Assembly (NCBI RefSeq): GCF_027943255.1
Contig: NC_072895.1
Span: 80,664,001 to 80,728,000, forward strand
Reading direction: 5' to 3'
DNA length: 64,000 nucleotides
Source: Anastrepha obliqua
Lineage: Eukaryota > Arthropoda > Insecta > Diptera > Tephritidae
Shown here: positions 1 through 10,350 of the stretch, piece by piece
How the letters are laid out: the number at the start of each line of letters is the position of its first letter
Numbering within the stretch: the stretch's first letter is position 1
The notes under the pieces: generated by a model
Told to the model about the DNA's origin: nothing
Seen by the model: only the letters and a program-made list of their open reading frames with translations
The model's database searches: none
Translations under genes and position numbers: made by a program

Positions 1-352
1 GCAAAACTTAATGACTTAAGTAGCTGCAGTTGAAACATTAAAGCCCATGTTTCTGCCAGTGCTTAAACACATACAGTGAGTCCAAAAAGTGTGAAAACAA
101 ACAAAAAAAAAAAGAGTCTACGCAGGCTCCAAAAAATTTTACAAACGTAAAGTTTAGTTCAAAGTTAATAAAATAAAAATAAAAAAAATAAAAAACAAAT
201 TTGCAGATTACAATTTTAAGTTAGGATAAAGAAACATTCATCACAGTTCATGTGTCAAAAGTGAGCCAATTTTTTTATTTCGAATATATTGAAATATGCG
301 ATGATGCTATTATGAATATTTACAGCTCTACTAGGAAAAAAATAAACTTTTT
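1..352. other. AT-rich non-coding, nothing identified
   Basis: The stretch is rich in A and T with short homopolymer runs. I see no coding similarity, terminal repeat or RNA-like feature in it. Confidence 0.6.
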
Positions 353-850
353 TTACGAGGGTTGGTATTTATATTTTTAGCCCAACAATGGAAAAATTAG
401 TATTAATGGTTGAGAAATATTAAATTTTTTTTGAGAAAAATTCTGCATGATGATCAATACACTTTTGCATTCGTTTGAACCAATTTTCGGAGCACTTTGT
501 CCAGCCGCGTTTTTTAAATTGTGTGGGACCTTTTTTACCAGAAGATGAAAATTCTATACTATTACTAATGCCCAAGGATGCTACAATCTCACGGTATGTA
601 TATGCCGACCTTGCTCAATCATTGCGCACAGCATCGATATTTTCTGGCACAACTTTCCCCGAATTGCGAAATTTTATTGTACCAGTCTTTTACGGTGGTA
701 AACCATAGCAACTGCTCAGTCTAAAATGATTTTGGTTCATCGATGTATTTTTCTCTTGTTAATTGACGTCGAAAATTGTTGAAATTAATCGTACAAAAAT
801 GTTCAATGTTTAATAACATTTTTGTTGGGATGATTTTATTAAGTCACTGT
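353..850 (-). mobile_element. Internally deleted mariner relic, same family as 39136-40403
   Basis: The left end starts TACGAGGG, like the TIR of the element at 39136. Two blocks align with that element on the minus strand. The block at about 445-500 (cacttttgcattcgtttg) corresponds to the transposase C-terminus. The block at about 565-850 corresponds to the N-terminal helix-turn-helix coding region. The catalytic middle is missing and the frame is broken many times. No convincing right TIR is seen, so the right end is approximate. It is a non-autonomous, MITE-like fossil. Confidence 0.6.
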
Positions 851-1046
851 CACAGTCATCATTGTAGCTCAATAACCCGGTCTTGGCTTGCTGTAACATT
901 TGTCTACAGTTCAATTTATCCCTCGCTTGAGCTCGTATACCAAATAACTCAGAGTCCCCATTTACGCCATCCAACCATCGGAGTTTTGGTCTTCCTTTGC
1001 TTCTATTTCTTCTGCACGTACCCAGTAGGATTTTCTTTGGTGAGTA

Positions 1047-1622
1047 TCAGGTCAGTCCATAAGTTCGTGCGTTTTTTAAAGGTGGTTTTAAAATTAATAA
1101 AAAAGATGTTTAAAGTATTTATTAATCAATAATATATTTTCATTCATTATTTACAATGCCTTCCCAACGTTTAGGCAAATTTTTAATTCCCTGCTCAAAA
1201 AATTGTTTGTCCTTGGAGCGAAAATACGCTTCGATATCCCTTTTTATAGCATCTTTTGAGGAGTAGTTCTTGTCACTCATATGGGATTGAAGTCCAGGGA
1301 GAAGGTGATAATCACAAGGTGTAGTATCCGGAGAGTATTGTGGATGCGGCATTAGCTCCCATCCGAGCTCGTTCAGCTTGCTTAATGTTTCTCTTGCGGT
1401 ATGAGGTCTTGCGTTGTCCTGGAAAAATAAAACTTTACGTCTATTCACTAAAGACGGTCGATTTTTTTAAGTGCCTCATTCAGGTTCGATAGCTAATGGG
1501 AATAATAATCAGCAGTTATCGTCTGGTTTGGTTACAGAAGTTCATAATAAACAATACCGGCCATATCCCACCAAATAGACAGGAGAATCCTCTTAGGGTG
1601 AAGACCATTTGTAGGTGTCGGA
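1047..1622 (-). mobile_element. Mariner DD34D relic, 5'-truncated
   Basis: The element begins with a TIR (gtcagtccataagttcgtgc) next to TA at 1045-1046. The minus-strand reading frame at 1140-1448 encodes the end of a mariner transposase: FFQDNARPH carries the second catalytic Asp and YSPDTTPCDYHL the third, with 34 residues between them. The APSDY motif has become TPCDY. Degenerate coding sequence continues to about 1620 (HPKRILLSIWWD-like) and then stops where the neighbouring LINE begins. The first Asp and the DNA-binding domain are absent. The TIR core AAGTTCGTGCG is shared with the mariner at 45797, so the two are probably related. Confidence 0.75.
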
Positions 1623-1633
1623 TGTTGTGTCAT

Positions 1634-2788
1634 AGGTTAGGTTAGGTTGAAGCGGTTGTCCATTGTAGGACACACTCAGGCTCATGGCCTATTGTGATGC
1701 CGCGCGGGGAACTAGCCCCTATCCCTCCTGAAACCAATGTGTGCTATTTAAAAATTTCGCAAGGTCCTTAATTTCGACAGAGCGAGGTCTTCTAACTCGT
1801 TGAAGAAATGTCCGCCCAAAATGGCGAGTCTACGTCTGTATAGAGCAGGACAGTGACACAGAAGGTGCGGGATCGTCTCTTCTTCTTCCTCGTCTAGACA
1901 ACTTCTGCAGAAGTCATCTGTTTGCACACGCATTCTCTGGACGTGCTTACCGATTAGGCAATGCCCCGTAATGACTGAAATCAGTGTGTTAAGACTATGC
2001 TTATCTCTTCTTAGTAGAAGTTCTGTGCGTTTAGCATTGAGAGTCGGCCAAATCTGTCGGGCTATTTTGCAAGTGGCTTCGTTACGCCATCTTTCGTTCG
2101 CCACTCTTATCGTCGTAGTCTACATGTTTGCAAGGGTATACCTATATCGTTGTCTATGTACTCATTAGTCAATTTGGTGTCGGTTTTGGCTAGTTCATCG
2201 GCTCTGCAGTTCCCCTCAATGTAGCAATGGCCAGGAACCCATGCTATCATTAGATGAAATGACTCAGCCATCTCGTTAAGAAATGCGCGGCATTTCATGG
2301 CTACCTTGGAGGTTATCGACTGTTTTGTAAGGGATTTTATGGCCGGCTATCAGTGAAAATGTAGATATCCTCTCCGGATATCGCATCACACTGTACCAGT
2401 GTCACGGCTTTCATTAGTGCCATCAGTTCAGCCTGAAAGACACTACAGTAGTCGGGAAGCCGAAAACTGAAGGAGATCCCCAGATGTTCGGAATATACAC
2501 CTCCGCCCACCCTGCCCTCGAGCTTTGAGCCATCTGTGTATACATGGATGGACTCGCCCTGTCTTACCACGTCCCGTTCCCACTCTTCCCTCGAGGGTAG
2601 GAGGGTCACGAACGTTGTAATGGCAAGTATAGGCGAAACTGTATAGTCCACCTGTCTGGGAAGCCCCAACGTGCCATCCAGGATTTTGCCGTGGCCATAG
2701 TCTGTGTTTAACCACTTACTTAAAGGGCTCAGCCTTATTGCTGCACTGCGCGCAATGTACTTTGCATGTTGTGTCATTGCTTCAATCA
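1634..2788 (-). mobile_element. 5'-truncated RNase H-bearing LINE with TTAGG-type 3' tail
   Basis: A minus-strand non-LTR retrotransposon retains only its 3' part. In sense order it has the end of the RT domain (AKYIARSAAIRL region, about 2700-2780), an RNase H domain (VYTDGSKLEGRVGGG at about 2500-2540, FTDSRP, then VPGHCYIEGNCRADELA at 2190-2240) and a C-terminal zinc-knuckle-like motif (FCRSCLDEEEEETIPHLLCHC at about 1840-1910). The 3' UTR ends in three units of the pentamer TAGGT on the plus strand (1634-1650). Frames change at about 2105 and 2337, so it is a pseudogene. The domain order suggests the R1/LOA/I group; I cannot place the clade. Its 5' end abuts the RTE-like LINE at about 2790. 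Confidence 0.8.
1748..2780 (-). pseudogene. LINE ORF2 C-terminal part (RNase H plus zinc-knuckle tail)
   Basis: This is the coding part of the LINE above. RNase H would remove the RNA strand after reverse transcription. Its first acidic motif (YTDGSK), the Asp of FTDS and the terminal D of CRADELA can all be read. The tail holds a Cys/His cluster (C-x2-C, H-x4-C type) common at the end of such ORF2 proteins. At least two frameshifts separate the segments 2337-2780, 2107-2298 and 1748-2104, and a stop follows FTDSRP. No functional product is expected. Confidence 0.75.
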
Positions 2789-2839
2789 ACGCAAAAACTA
2801 TTCTCAAAGACATTATTGGGCAAACTAAACTCGTACTTG

Positions 2840-3946
2840 GACACACAGGAGGAACAACAAGGTTTTTGAGATCCATAGATCCACTGTTGATGCAATATAT
2901 ATCATTCAACAGATAGTGGAAAAGTCAATTGAATTTAATTCACCAGCATATATGTGCTTTGTTGACTTAACAAAAGCATTCGACCGAGTCAAACTGCAAG
3001 ATGTTTTGAATATCTTGGCCAAACAAGGTGTACCAGCAGACATTCTTACCGTCATTAAAAACCTGAACTGTGATTGCAAAACAAAAATAAGAATAGATGG
3101 AAAATATATCAACGAAGTTCCATGCGCAAGCGGAATACGACAAGGAGATTCGCTGCGCCCAATACTCTTCAATACAATAATGGACCAAATAATAAAAGAA
3201 GTCAACTCATTAGATGGGTATCGTCTTAATAACATGAGCATACCAATTTTATGTTATGCAGATGATGCCATCTTAATTGCGGACTCTGAAGACAATTTGC
3301 AAAGATTACTACATAAGTTTGTAGTTACAGCCAAACAGTATAATAAGGAGGTCTCCAGAGAAAAAACAAAAAGTTTAGTAGTTGCCAAGAATGCGATCAG
3401 GTGCAAACTTAAAATAGAAAGGCCGATGATAGAGCAAGTTATGAAATTTAAATACCTGGGGATAGAAATATCCAGTAACCGCGAAATTATTAAGTCAGAG
3501 AGAGATGTATGCAGGGCGCACGTATTGCAGATTGCATTAGGGATGTGGTACGGTGGAACAAATATATGACCACTGAAAGCAAGACGCGTATATACAAGAC
3601 TGTAATAAGACCAAACCTGACCTATAGAGCCGAAGCACGAGCTGAAAACGCAAAAACAAAACAGCTACTGCGTACAGCTGAAATGCAAGTTCTACGATTC
3701 ATCGTAGGAAAAACACGTCTTGACTGCATTAGAAACGAGGTCATTCGTGACAAAACTGGCGTTAATGACGTAGTGAAGTTTATAAGAATAAGAAGACAAG
3801 CTTGGAATGATCACATTTCTAGAGCTAGTGACGACAGAATTATCCGAATAGCGAGGGACTATATAACATATGGAAAGCGCGGACCTGGAAGACCACCAAA
3901 GAGATGGCGCGAAAGCTGGATTTCGACATCAGCGGAAGAACAATAA
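2840..3946 (+). pseudogene. LINE reverse transcriptase and C-terminal domain, frameshifted
   Basis: The RT motifs are in order: CFVDLTKAFDRV (motif A Asp), SGIRQGDSL (motif B), CYADDAILIAD (motif C with the catalytic Asp pair, about 3255-3285) and FKYLGIEIS (motif D/E). The enzyme would copy its own RNA at a nicked target site. The first reading frame (2916-3569) ends and the second (3509-3946) overlaps it, so a frameshift lies around 3510-3570. Upstream of 2916 the sequence is still recognisable (STVDAIYIIQQIVEKS) but out of frame. The endonuclease domain is missing through 5' truncation. Confidence 0.8.
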
Positions 3947-4004
3947 CATTTCGTCGTTTTGAATTTTAATAATACTTTGTAATTTATAACCATGTAATTG
4001 TGTG

Positions 4005-4324
4005 CCGCCGCCGTAGCCGAATGGGTTGGTGCGTGATTACCATTCGGAATTCACAGAGAGGTCGTTGGTTCGAATCTCGGTGAAAGCAAAATTAATAAAA
4101 AAACATTTTTCTAAAAGCGGTCGCCCCTCGGCAAGCAATGGCAAACCTCCGAGTTTGTTTCTGCCATGAAAAAGCTCCTCATAAAAATATCTACCGTTCG
4201 GAGTCGGCTTGAAACTGTAAGTCCCTCCATTTGTGGAACAACATCAAAACGCACACCACAAATAGAAGGAGGAGCTCGGCCAAACACCTAACAGAAGTGT
4301 ACGCGCCAATTATTAATTTTTTTT
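4005..4324 (+). mobile_element. tRNA-derived SINE with 10-bp target site duplication
   Basis: The head is tRNA-like. An A-box-like block (TAGCCGAATGGGTTGGTGC, about 4014-4032) and a B-box (GGTTCGAATCTC, about 4068-4079) form an internal RNA polymerase III promoter. The body (about 4110-4310) includes the blocks ggcaaacctccgagt and ggaacaacatcaaa and ends near cgcgccaattatta plus a T/A-rich tail. It is flanked by TAATTGTGTG at 3995-4004 and 4325-4334, inside the 3' UTR of the RTE-like LINE. A second copy of the same SINE is at 14711-15010. Confidence 0.88.
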
Positions 4325-4487
4325 TAATTGTGTGAAGAATGTAATAGGTGAAAAAACCCATAAGAAAAGAATAAGAAGAAGATATTGTCCTGTAAGCGTG
4401 ATCGTGGTGGTCATTTGCCTCATGTTATTTTCCACTATTAACGGCATATCTTCTTCTTTATATTGAAATAAACATCTGATAATTTAT

Positions 4488-4545
4488 ATTTAACATTTTT
4501 CTTTGAATTTTAAAATAACACCTCTTATTGGAAAACCCTTTACAT
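4488..4545. repeat. DNA-transposon terminal remnant (AAAACCCTTTA end)
   Basis: The sequence ending ggaaaaccctttac resembles the ends at 15045-15178 and 53540-53635 (cctcttttgaaaaaccct type). In the 53-kb copy this end lies just downstream of a DD41D-type transposase C-terminus, so this is probably a stray 3' end of that family. Confidence 0.35.
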
Positions 4546-4559
4546 TATGTTAGAGAATA

Positions 4560-4960
4560 TTTTATAGCAAGTATTAAGGTGTGTTACCAGTCTATAGTTT
4601 TCACACTTGAATATCTTTCCCTTCTTGTGAATTGGGCAGATTATATCGACTTTTCATTCTTCTAGCTAATACTCATCCTGCTAAGCTTTTTTAAGTATGA
4701 TGAATATTTTGTTCAGGGATCTTTGGCATGTATGTTTCAAAATATCTGGAGGTATTTCATCTACCCTTGGAACCTAGTAATTTTTAAGGTGCATTATGGC
4801 TCTTTCAAATTCGTCACAATTTAATACCTCTAAGTCTGGATTCCGTTCTGGAATTGAGATTTCAAACACATCCTCAGTATCGCTGTTTCCATTGAGATGC
4901 TCATTAAAACCACTGCGAACCACATTATTATGTCTCATACATCAAAATGTTCTGAGAGCT
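4560..4960 (-). pseudogene. LINE RT N-terminal fragment
   Basis: Read on the minus strand, the sequence gives a degenerate LINE signature: VDEIPPDILKH, NKIFIILKKA, KVDIICPIHKKGK and CENYRLV. This is the stretch just before and into RT motif 1 in RTE-like and related non-LTR elements. Stops interrupt it (for example NY*VPR, KA*QDEY*). It may derive from the same LINE family as the element at 2790-4390 but lies in the opposite orientation, so it is a separate insertion or an inverted piece. Confidence 0.65.
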
Positions 4961-4999
4961 TTTGTAGTGAATCATTTCAAACATTCCAATGGATACGGC

Positions 5000-5285
5000 A
5001 GATAGGGCCTGACAATACTAGAAGTTCCCACGGCCACCAACCCTCGTAAAAGAAAGTTCTGAGTGTAAAAGTCCGCGCAAATGGGAAAGCCTCTGATTGG
5101 TAGACAATTGGGAGTGGCTATTCTGCGTACGGTTGAAGCAGCCCACAACTTATGGGTTTCGCTCAAGAACACCCGTTTGGGTACGTGTTAATGTAAGAAG
5201 GCGAAACAGCTCGGAGTCTTTGGTTATGCGCTGGGTTTGGGACCTACCACAGACACTTGTAATGATCTCAGATGAGAACTCTCTT
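5000..5285. other. Unassigned, less AT-rich stretch
   Basis: Base composition is more balanced than its neighbours, and a 97-codon frame crosses it on the plus strand. Only the part after about 5290 is recognisable (LINE). I cannot name the first part. Confidence 0.3.
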
Positions 5286-5289
5286 GGTC

Positions 5290-6020
5290 CTGAAATCTGT
5301 GTCAATTTTCGTGCAATGATTCGTCTAAATACCACTCACAAGATCCTATCGAGCGTATTGTGCGAAAGACTGAAGCCCAGCATCAACTAGCTGGTTGGAT
5401 CTTATCAATGTGGCTTTAAACTTGGTAAATCCACAATTTATCAGATATTCACAATACGTCAAGTCTTAGAAAAGACCCATGGAAGGAGAATCGACACACA
5501 CCATCTTTTCGTCACATTTTAAAGTCACATTTGACAGCATTAAAAGAAGTTTCACATATGCCGCGGTGTATGAATTTGTTATCCCAGCAAACCAAATACA
5601 GGAGTGCAAAATGACGTTAAGCAATACCAGCAGCTACGTCAGGATTGGGAAGGAGCTCTCGGAGTCATTGAACACCAAACGTGGTTTCAGCCAGGTTGAC
5701 TCTTTGCCGTGTGAATTCTTTAATCTGATGCTGGAAAAGATTGAGGAAGCCACAGAATTTAATCGCTCAGCTACTATTTATTCGGGACCCACACTGTTGA
5801 CAGTTACGACTTTAAGAGACTTCGTTTATTTACGATCCTGATATGTTAGCCTTGAAATCAAATGGACAATCTCTCTTACCAGCAAGTGCTCCGTTGGACT
5901 AAGTGTGCAATTGAGTAGTAAAGTCCTCTCTTGACAAACAAAGCTAACACTTTATAAGTCCCTTATCATGCCCGTCCTGTTGAAATGGAAGAAATGCTCG
6001 CCTACCAGCCAACGATTGGT
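5290..6020 (+). pseudogene. Degenerate LINE reverse transcriptase (second family)
   Basis: A plus-strand RT relic can be followed through several frames: KILSSVLCERLKP, then YQCGFKLGKSTI, RRIDTHHLF, KMTLSNTSSYVRIGK, KRGFSQVDSL (degenerate RQGDSL motif), FFNLMLEKIEEA and, near 5900-5970, QLSSKVL plus TLYKSLIMPVLL. The order matches RT domains 2 to 7 of non-LTR elements of the RTE/jockey type common in insects. The YxDD motif is lost. It is an old copy with many indels. Confidence 0.7.
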
Positions 6021-6024
6021 CAAC

Positions 6025-7640
6025 TAGAACGGAATCGTTGGAATCAATGTATCCATATACCGTTGGGTTCATAAACATCATACATTTGTTTGGTCACCTA
6101 CTCGGACTTTTCACCTTTATAGAAGTGGAAGAAGAATGCATCAAATATGCTCTTTTTTACCATTATTGTGGAATGCTGTGACACGCCTATACATCTCCAT
6201 ATAATATTTATACATACATACATATGTATTTATAATTCGATTTAATGCAATATTCTGGGACATGATAAAAAATGAATAATAGTTTCCGGGGAAAAGAAGA
6301 CTGTTGGGACTATTACATTTTTCTTTTGTGCTATTTTCATTAAACTACGTGCATCAAAACAGTCAAATATTAGCACCGTATGGAGAATATAAATAGTTAG
6401 TTCTTAAGTCCGCCGAAAAAAAGTTGAGCGACCGCCATCTTCTTTTTATTACTTTGAAAATAATAATAAATAAAATCAAATTGAATATATTGAGTTTGTG
6501 ACATACACAATAAAGGACCTGTCTAAGAATTTCGATTGAGCCGCTGAAAATTCCTATCTCTTTTCCGCTTCTTCAGTGGCCCAACTCCTTAAAAGTTATT
6601 TTTTAGTCACAAGATTGAAGACAAAAAACCACTCAAGAAGTTTTCGAAAGTTAGGGAAAATTATAAATTAACAAATGCCATATTGTACAATATATATGTA
6701 TGTAAGTACATTTTGTAATCTTCAAACTATTTCGGCAATATGCTAATGCCCCGATAAATCAATTTAACACAAAAGCAAACCAATGAACGAAAAATGGAGA
6801 ATTTAAAATGGCAGTAAAATCTGTACCAACTGCACTGATAAATATTTATTTATTTATTTTTGACCATTTAATCGTATCTACAAGTAAATACAAATAAAAA
6901 ATACCTAGAAATGGCTGTGCGTTTGGAATGTTTTAATGAAGTGATTCAAGCAATAAACGTCTTTTTTGACTAGCAAACACATGCACTCTTAGAAAAGCAG
7001 ATTTGTACAAGGCATAAATAAAATAAAATACATATAAATTTGATGAACTCAAACTCACTTGCAAGGTCGTAAAAATAAATTTAGAAATAGTGGATAAACT
7101 GGGAAAGTAAACCTTTTTCACTCATCCACTTCCTATGGCATTTGTGTTTACTCTGTAGGAACAAAAGCTGTGGTGAATACGAGTGGGTTCAATTGTAGCA
7201 GCTCGACGGATTGTAATGAATTTTTTTTTTCCTTGTTCACTCCTCTCGGCAGCATAGGGCCTCGACAAGACTCAGTCTTTGCGTTGGTTTCGTTAATCTA
7301 TTTGATTTCTGACAGGGTAAGTGATTAGCCTGCCGCTATCAGTCCTAAGTAGTTCCTGTAGTTGCTTAGGAACAACGCCTTCTTACTGCTTGGAAAGCCA
7401 TCTATGTGTCAAATTCGAAGGATCGCACAGATCGTTGAGGACTTCGCTAAATTTGGTGTGTCTGCGCTATTATCGCGATTACCCGCTTCCTCTTGCTGGC
7501 TCCACTGATGCATTGTGTGTTTTTCTTTGTTTTTGCTTGTTTTAGAAGCCACGATGCAAATAATGCTCTGACCATTGTGCAGGAGTACGGATGGAAGGAT
7601 AAGTTTTTGGGGTTGAGGAATGAGATTTTTTGTTTTTTTT
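6025..7640. other. AT-rich non-coding stretch
   Basis: No protein similarity is seen. The part at 7240-7560 is less AT-rich and could be the body of the tRNA-derived SINE whose head is at 7665-7757, but I found no second copy to define its extent. Short frames at 6933-7121 and 7321-7545 have no recognisable content. Confidence 0.45.
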
Positions 7641-7664
7641 TTTAGAGGGAGGGAAAGTAAGTAA

Positions 7665-7757
7665 ATTTGGAAAAGCGCGAGGACCGTGCTTTACGTGGGA
7701 TTCGAACCACCACCTCTGGGATGGCAGGCTAGTGCACTTACGCTAGACTACCGGGTT
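7665..7757 (-). mobile_element. tRNA-derived SINE head (second SINE family)
   Basis: On the minus strand the sequence reads like a tRNA: an A-box-like block (TAGTCTAGCGTAAGTGCAC) and a B-box (GGTTCGAATCCCAC), with CCTGCCA in the anticodon region. It differs from the SINE at 4005. A clean acceptor stem is not evident, so I prefer a SINE head to a working tRNA gene. The 3' extent toward lower coordinates is unknown. Confidence 0.6.
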
Positions 7758-7994
7758 GTATTGAATAAACTTATAAAAACTTTATAATTAGTCGAAATTA
7801 AATTTTTCTTCTATTGGTTTTGATTAAATTGCGTTATCTAATTAATTTTTCTTTTGTAAGATTTAATTTTTGTATTATTGCAAGATCCCAAATAGACAAT
7901 TTAGTTTTTTATTAATTCTACTTCTGCAAAAATTCTATTATTTTTTTAAATTAATTCGGAAAAGTTTCCGCCCTCGTAAAAGACGTGTCGCTGC

Positions 7995-9548
7995 TGATAT
8001 TATGGTTGCTTTCCATTTCAATTCAACCGGGCTATGCGGGTCATGTTCTTCGATTTCGATGTAACTCCAATATGTTGCTCTCTGGTCAAAATAATGAGAC
8101 ACGTATTTTTTTGTTCGCCCGAAAAAATTTTTTTTCAAGAGTTATCGGCAATTTTGTTTTTTGGCTCAAACTCGATTTTTTTTAATTATATAAGAAACAT
8201 TTTTTTTTAAATGCCCATAACTTAGTCAAAAATGAACCGATTTTAATAATTCTGGGTTCAAAATGATCGTAATTACTTACACGAGCGACTTCATGTAGAA
8301 ACAATTGCAAAAAAGTAGTTGAAAATTTTTTATTTAGAAAAAAAGAAAAAAAATTGAAATTTTTTCGAAATTCAGTATTTCAAAAAGTGTATTTTTTTTT
8401 TTTTATAACTTTTTCCAAATCAAAAGGACATCTCAAACTTTAATAGAGCTGAATGCCTAGTAGCTAAAATGCGTTGTTTTTGAGTAATGAATTTTTGAGT
8501 AAAAAACCTGTTTCGCACTTTTTGTTTTTTGCAAAATAAAAAATTTTCAACTACCTTTTTGGAACTGTTTCTACATGAAATCGCTTGTGTAAGTAATGAC
8601 GATCATTTTGAACCCAGAATTATTAAAATCGGTTCATTTTTGACTAAGTTATGGGCATTTAAAAAAAAATTTTTCTTATATAATTAAAAAAAATCGAGTT
8701 TGAGCCAAAAAACAAAATTGCCGATAAAGCTTGAAAAAAAATTTTTTCGGGCGAACAAAAAAATACGTGTCCCATTATTTTGACCAGAGAGTAACATATT
8801 TGAGTTACATCGAAATCGAAGAACATGTCCCGTATAGCCTTTTTGAATTGAAATGGAAAGAATCTATATAAGAAATTTTTTTTTAATTAATCATAACTTA
8901 GTCAAAAATAAGCCGATTTGAATGATTCTGGGTTCAAAATAATCGTAATTACTTACACAAACGACTTCATGCAGAAACATTTGCAAAAAAGAAGTTGAAA
9001 ATTTTTTATTTTGCAAAAAACAAAAAGTGCGAAACAGGTTTTTTACTCAAAATTTCATTAATTAAAAACCACGCATTTTAGCTACTAGGCATTCAGCTCT
9101 ATTAAAGTTTGAGATGTCCTTTTGATTTGGAAAAAGTTATAAAAACAAAAAAAATACACTTTTTGAAATATTGAATTTCGAAAAAATTTCAATTTTTTTC
9201 TTTTTTTCTAAATAAAAAATTTTCAACTACTTTTTTGCAATTGTTTCTACATGAAGTCGCTCGTGTAAGTAATTACGATCATTTTGAACCCAGAATTATT
9301 AAAATCGGTTCATTTTTTACTAAGTTATGGGCATTTAAAAAAAAATTTTTCTTATATAATTAAAAAAAATCGAGTTTGAGCCAAAAAACAAAATTGCCGA
9401 TAACTCTTGAAAAAAATTTTTTCGGGCGAACAAAAAAATACGCGTCTCATTATTTTGACCAGAGAGCAACATATTGTAGTTACATCGAAATCGAAGAACA
9501 TGACCCGAATAGCCCGGTTGAATTGAAATGGAAAGCATCTATGATATT
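7995..9548. mobile_element. Foldback (large inverted-repeat) element with TSD TGATATT
   Basis: The insertion occupies 8002-9541 and is flanked by TGATATT (7995-8001 and 9542-9548). Both ends carry the same inverted terminus: TGCTTTCCATTTCAATTCAA followed by CCGGGCTAT. The inside is a series of long imperfect inverted repeats. Unit 1 is 8002 to about 8870. A second unit lacking its left ~200 bp runs from about 8870 to 9541. Repeated blocks include cttagtcaaaaatgaaccga, tcgtaattacttacac and gcattcagctctattaaagt. Open frames in it recur only because the DNA is repeated, so I do not call them genes. A single-unit copy is at 26210-27021. Confidence 0.85.
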
Positions 9549-9604
9549 TTTGTGTTCCCTCTAGTATTTGAAGGTGTATATGTGAGGTCTCGATCGAAAT
9601 TCGT

Positions 9605-10350
9605 TTGATGCGTAAAGATCCTTTTATATCTGACGCCAAAACTGTCTACGTTCGTCACGAAAAAACTGCATTTGCGGGAAGCTACGCTTCATTAGTACCT
9701 TTTAAAAAAACGTGTCATATATTGATCAATATTAACGGTAATCACGCTCCATCAAATACAAAATATGGCAATTTCGACGTGAGTAATAAAGATCGCGAAG
9801 GGGCACCGAAAAAATTCGAAGATACTCAACTACAACAATTATTGGATGAAGACGCATATCGAACCCTTGATGGTATGCCTAAAGAGTTGGATGTTGACAA
9901 ATCAGCCGTTGGTAAACGTTTGTACGCGTTGGGAATGGTCCAGAAAACAGGTAACTGGGTGCCGCATCAATTGAAAGAGAGGGATATCGAGAGACGTTTG
10001 AGACGCTTCTGGAACGGCAGAAAAGAAAAAGTTTTCTGCATCACATCGTCATTGGCGATGAAAACTGGATCTATTATGATAACCCTAAGTGTTGGAAAGT
10101 TTGGAGCCTGCCAGGTGAACCAGGTCCATCACCAAGGTTATGCTGTGCATGGGGTGGGATCAGAAGGGTGTCATCTATTACGAACTTCTAAAACCATCTG
10201 AAACCATCACTGGCGATCGTTACCCACTGCAGTTAATGCGTGTGAATGGATCAAGTCAAAAGAACTCGAATTTTTCGTCAGAGAAATTCGTATGCTGCCT
10301 GAAAGAAGGAGTAAAGTTGTAGCTTCCAATGGCACATACTTCATATAATT
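9605..10350 (+). pseudogene. Mariner transposase, catalytic core deleted
   Basis: Recognisable segments are NGNHAPSNTK (N-terminal region), DREGAPKKFEDTQLQQLLDE, ELDVDKSAVGKRLYALGM, NWVPHQLKERDIERRL (the WVPHEL linker), then, out of frame, the region before the first Asp, GVIYYELLKPSETITGDRY and the C-terminal end (LPERRSKVVASNGTYF, about 10290-10347). The segment with the second and third Asp is deleted at about 10240. A short gap in the helix-turn-helix (NTKYGNF) is shared with the copy at 60.2 kb. Confidence 0.75.

Larger units (their letters stand above)
2790..4390 (+). mobile_element. RTE-like LINE 3' part, interrupted by a SINE
   Basis: A plus-strand LINE fragment starts inside the reverse transcriptase and runs through the C-terminal domain to a 3' end rich in AAG (aagaaaagaataagaagaag, about 4361-4380). 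A SINE with a 10-bp target duplication sits in its 3' UTR (4005-4324). The C-terminal part (TAEMQVLRFIVG, CIRNEVIRD, GKRGPGRPPKRW) is the pattern seen downstream of RT in RTE/BovB-like elements. The clade call rests on this pattern only. Confidence 0.75.

Noticed and set aside
4012..4085. Genuine tRNA gene within 4005-4324
   Set aside because: It is followed by a fixed body shared with 14711-15010 and bounded by a target duplication, so it is a SINE.
7665..7757. Genuine tRNA gene on the minus strand
   Set aside because: The A and B boxes are good, but I cannot form a clean acceptor stem and the context is repetitive. A SINE head is more likely.
7985..9639. Recurring open frames with the phrase SISIQPGYSGHVLRFRC on either strand (also at 26.2-27.1 kb)
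   Set aside because: They arise because the foldback arms are repeated and inverted. They have no start context, no consistent ends and no protein family, so they are not called genes.
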